NCBI GenBank assembly: GCA_036960375.1
Contig: JBALVY010000008.1
Location: 62,001-126,000 of the forward strand
Direction of reading: 5' to 3'
Source: CAWVSB01 sp036960375
GTDB taxonomy: Bacteria > Pseudomonadota > Gammaproteobacteria > Pseudomonadales > CAWVSB01
Length of the DNA: 64,000 nucleotides
Made by a program: the position numbers and the translations under genes. The notes under the pieces are model-generated. The model saw nothing but the letters and a program-made list of their open reading frames with translations. It did not search any database and was not told where the DNA came from. Within the stretch, counting starts at the first letter, position 1; every line of letters starts with the position of its first letter. This document shows, piece after piece, positions 62,894 to 64,000 of the stretch.

Positions 62894-63715
62894 GTGGATA
62901 TTAAAGATAAGGTCATTGTTGTCACCGGCGGCGCCAATGGTATCGGCAAGGCTATGTGCCTGCGTTTTGCGGCCGATGGTGCTGCGGGCGTGGTTGTTGC
63001 AGATCTGGACGTCGCAGCAGCCCAGGCAGTTGCTGATCAAATAGGCGGTTTGGCGGTTGCTTGTGATGTGAGCGACGAAGCACAGATTCAGAATTTGGTT
63101 GCACAGACTGAGCAACGTTTCGGTCGTGTTGATATTTTTTGCTCTAATGCTGGTGTGGGTTTTGGTGATGGAGACTCAGGTGTGGCGTCTGCCACCAACG
63201 AGCAGTGGCTGCTGAACTGGAATGTGAATGTGATGGCCCATGTACTAGCGGCCAGAGCAGTCTTACCGGGCATGTTGGAACGCGGCGAAGGTTATCTGGT
63301 CAACACGGCGTCAGCAGCGGGTTTACTTAACCAGGTGGGTGATGCAGCCTATTCAACAACCAAACATGCTGCAATTGGCTTTGCAGAGGCGATTGCAATC
63401 ACTCATGGTGATAAAGGGATAAGAGTATCGGTTGTCTGCCCCCAGTACGTAGCGACCCATATGACTGGGATAGAAGAGGGCGAAGATATTAGTGACAAGA
63501 TTGGTTTTATTAGCCCTGCCGATGCAGCAGGTTCTATCATCGAGGGGATACGTGACGAGCGCTTTCTTATTCTGACTCACCCTGAGGTGGAGACCTATCG
63601 TCAGCGGAAATCGCAGGATTACGATCGCTGGTTATCTGGCATGCAGCGTTTACGTAAAAACCTGCTGGGCGATCAACTCAGTCTCAATGTGAAAAAACTG
63701 GGCGATATGAGTTAA
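62894..63715 (+). CDS. SDR family oxidoreductase (third)
   Basis: A 273-residue classical SDR. The cofactor motif is TGGANGIG (11-18), SNAG is at about 84-87 and the YxxxK pair is Y153/K157 (YSTTK). The start is GTG at 62894 with CAGGGAA upstream. The C-terminal tail (about 240-273) is longer than in minimal SDRs. It precedes the haloalkane dehalogenase by 60 bases; oxidation of the alcohol that dehalogenation releases is a plausible link. Confidence 0.87.
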   Translation: MDIKDKVIVVTGGANGIGKAMCLRFAADGAAGVVVADLDVAAAQAVADQIGGLAVACDVSDEAQIQNLVAQTEQRFGRVDIFCSNAGVGFGDGDSGVASATNEQWLLNWNVNVMAHVLAARAVLPGMLERGEGYLVNTASAAGLLNQVGDAAYSTTKHAAIGFAEAIAITHGDKGIRVSVVCPQYVATHMTGIEEGEDISDKIGFISPADAAGSIIEGIRDERFLILTHPEVETYRQRKSQDYDRWLSGMQRLRKNLLGDQLSLNVKKLGDMS

Positions 63716-63775
63716 ACGCCTAATTCTTAATGGTATTGTTTGTTCGTCACTAGATATGAAAAGCAGGAGAAGATA

Positions 63776-64000
63776 ATGGATTTTTTACGAACTCCGGATG
63801 AATGTTTTGCTAATCTGCCAGGTTATGACTTTATGCCTCACTATATTGACGTGGATGATACCGAGGGCGGAGAACTCCGCCTGCATTATCTCGATGAAGG
63901 CCCGGTAGATGCAGCTCCTGTGTTGTTAATGCATGGTGAACCATCCTGGTCCTATTTGTATAGAAAGATGATCGATATATTGGTTACGTCCGGGCATCGA
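63776..64000 (+). CDS. Haloalkane dehalogenase, DhlA type (partial, cut by window edge)
   Basis: The first 75 residues of an alpha/beta-hydrolase of the haloalkane dehalogenase family. The segment HGEPSWSYLYRKM carries the oxyanion-hole HGEP motif; in DhlA the Glu of this motif is residue 56, and the spacing fits. The catalytic Asp, His and halide-binding Trp lie beyond the window. AGGAGA precedes the ATG by 5 bases. Family members hydrolyse carbon-halogen bonds, but relatives can be epoxide or other hydrolases. Confidence 0.85.
   Translation, partial: MDFLRTPDECFANLPGYDFMPHYIDVDDTEGGELRLHYLDEGPVDAAPVLLMHGEPSWSYLYRKMIDILVTSGHR

Noticed and set aside
1..64000. tRNA genes, rRNA genes, CRISPR arrays, insertion sequences or prophage genes
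   Set aside because: None was recognised on either strand; no transposase, integrase or repeat array was seen.

Overview
The window looks like chromosomal DNA of a marine, heterotrophic gammaproteobacterium. The clues are HexR-type control of an Entner-Doudoroff/lower-glycolysis operon, PqiABC, a PykA-type pyruvate kinase, a JmjC-like cupin next to a flavin halogenase, and lipid-type oxidoreductase clusters (acyl-CoA ligase, SDR, LLM flavin oxidoreductase, Amidohydro_2 protein, haloalkane dehalogenase). That mix suggests the Cellvibrionales/Spongiibacteraceae area; the placement is inference. No rRNA, tRNA, CRISPR array, transposase or phage gene was seen.

Layout. 1-4.9 kb: JmjC-like cupin, tryptophan-halogenase-like flavoprotein, TolB/TPR membrane protein. 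5-9.4 kb: MacB-type ABC exporter (ATPase, two permeases, membrane fusion protein). 9.4-12.2 kb: ADP-ribosylglycohydrolase-like protein, a broken amidohydrolase gene, an SDR. 12.3-27.1 kb: a beta-1,3-glucan (laminarin-type) locus. It has an exported GH17 lipoprotein, a GH16 lipoprotein with an ExoP-like C-terminal domain, a secreted malectin-GH16, a very large beta-glucan phosphorylase without signal peptide, two overlapping GH17 genes without signal peptides, an MFS sugar porter, an exported GH3 and an exported CBM9-like protein. 27.4-29.4 kb: LytS/LytTR-type two-component pair. 29.5-34.8 kb: hexR divergent from eda, a GAPDH paralogue without the catalytic cysteine, gap and pyk, closed by a clear terminator.

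34.8-44.3 kb: TrmY-like SPOUT methyltransferase, EamA permease, NAD(P)-binding protein, PhnA-like protein, Amidohydro_2 protein, LLM oxidoreductase, then a TetR gene followed by an acyl-CoA ligase/sulfotransferase/SDR operon. 44.4-48.4 kb: sulfate activation genes (sat, cysC) with a DHH phosphoesterase and a divergent LysR gene. 48.6-56 kb: MscS channel, LuxR-like regulator, AGCS symporter, TauD-like dioxygenase and a CDGSH/glutamate-synthase fusion. 55.6-59 kb: pqi operon with pqiA split in two. 59-64 kb: MBL-rhodanese protein, DUF2889 protein, TetR, LLM oxidoreductase, SDR and the start of a DhlA-like haloalkane dehalogenase cut by the window edge.

How it may work together. Lipid-anchored and secreted GH16/GH17 enzymes cut beta-1,3-glucan outside the inner membrane and GH3 trims oligomers in the periplasm. 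Glucose or oligomers enter the cell. The three-gene phosphorylase-GH17-GH17 operon then handles oligomers in the cytoplasm, yielding glucose-1-phosphate and glucose. The sugar phosphates feed the HexR-controlled eda-gap-pyk operon a few kb away. The best candidates for something new are this cytoplasmic GH17 plus phosphorylase branch, the cysteine-less GAPDH partner, a CsrA-like hairpin inside the sulfate-activation operon and the CDGSH-glutamate-synthase fusion.
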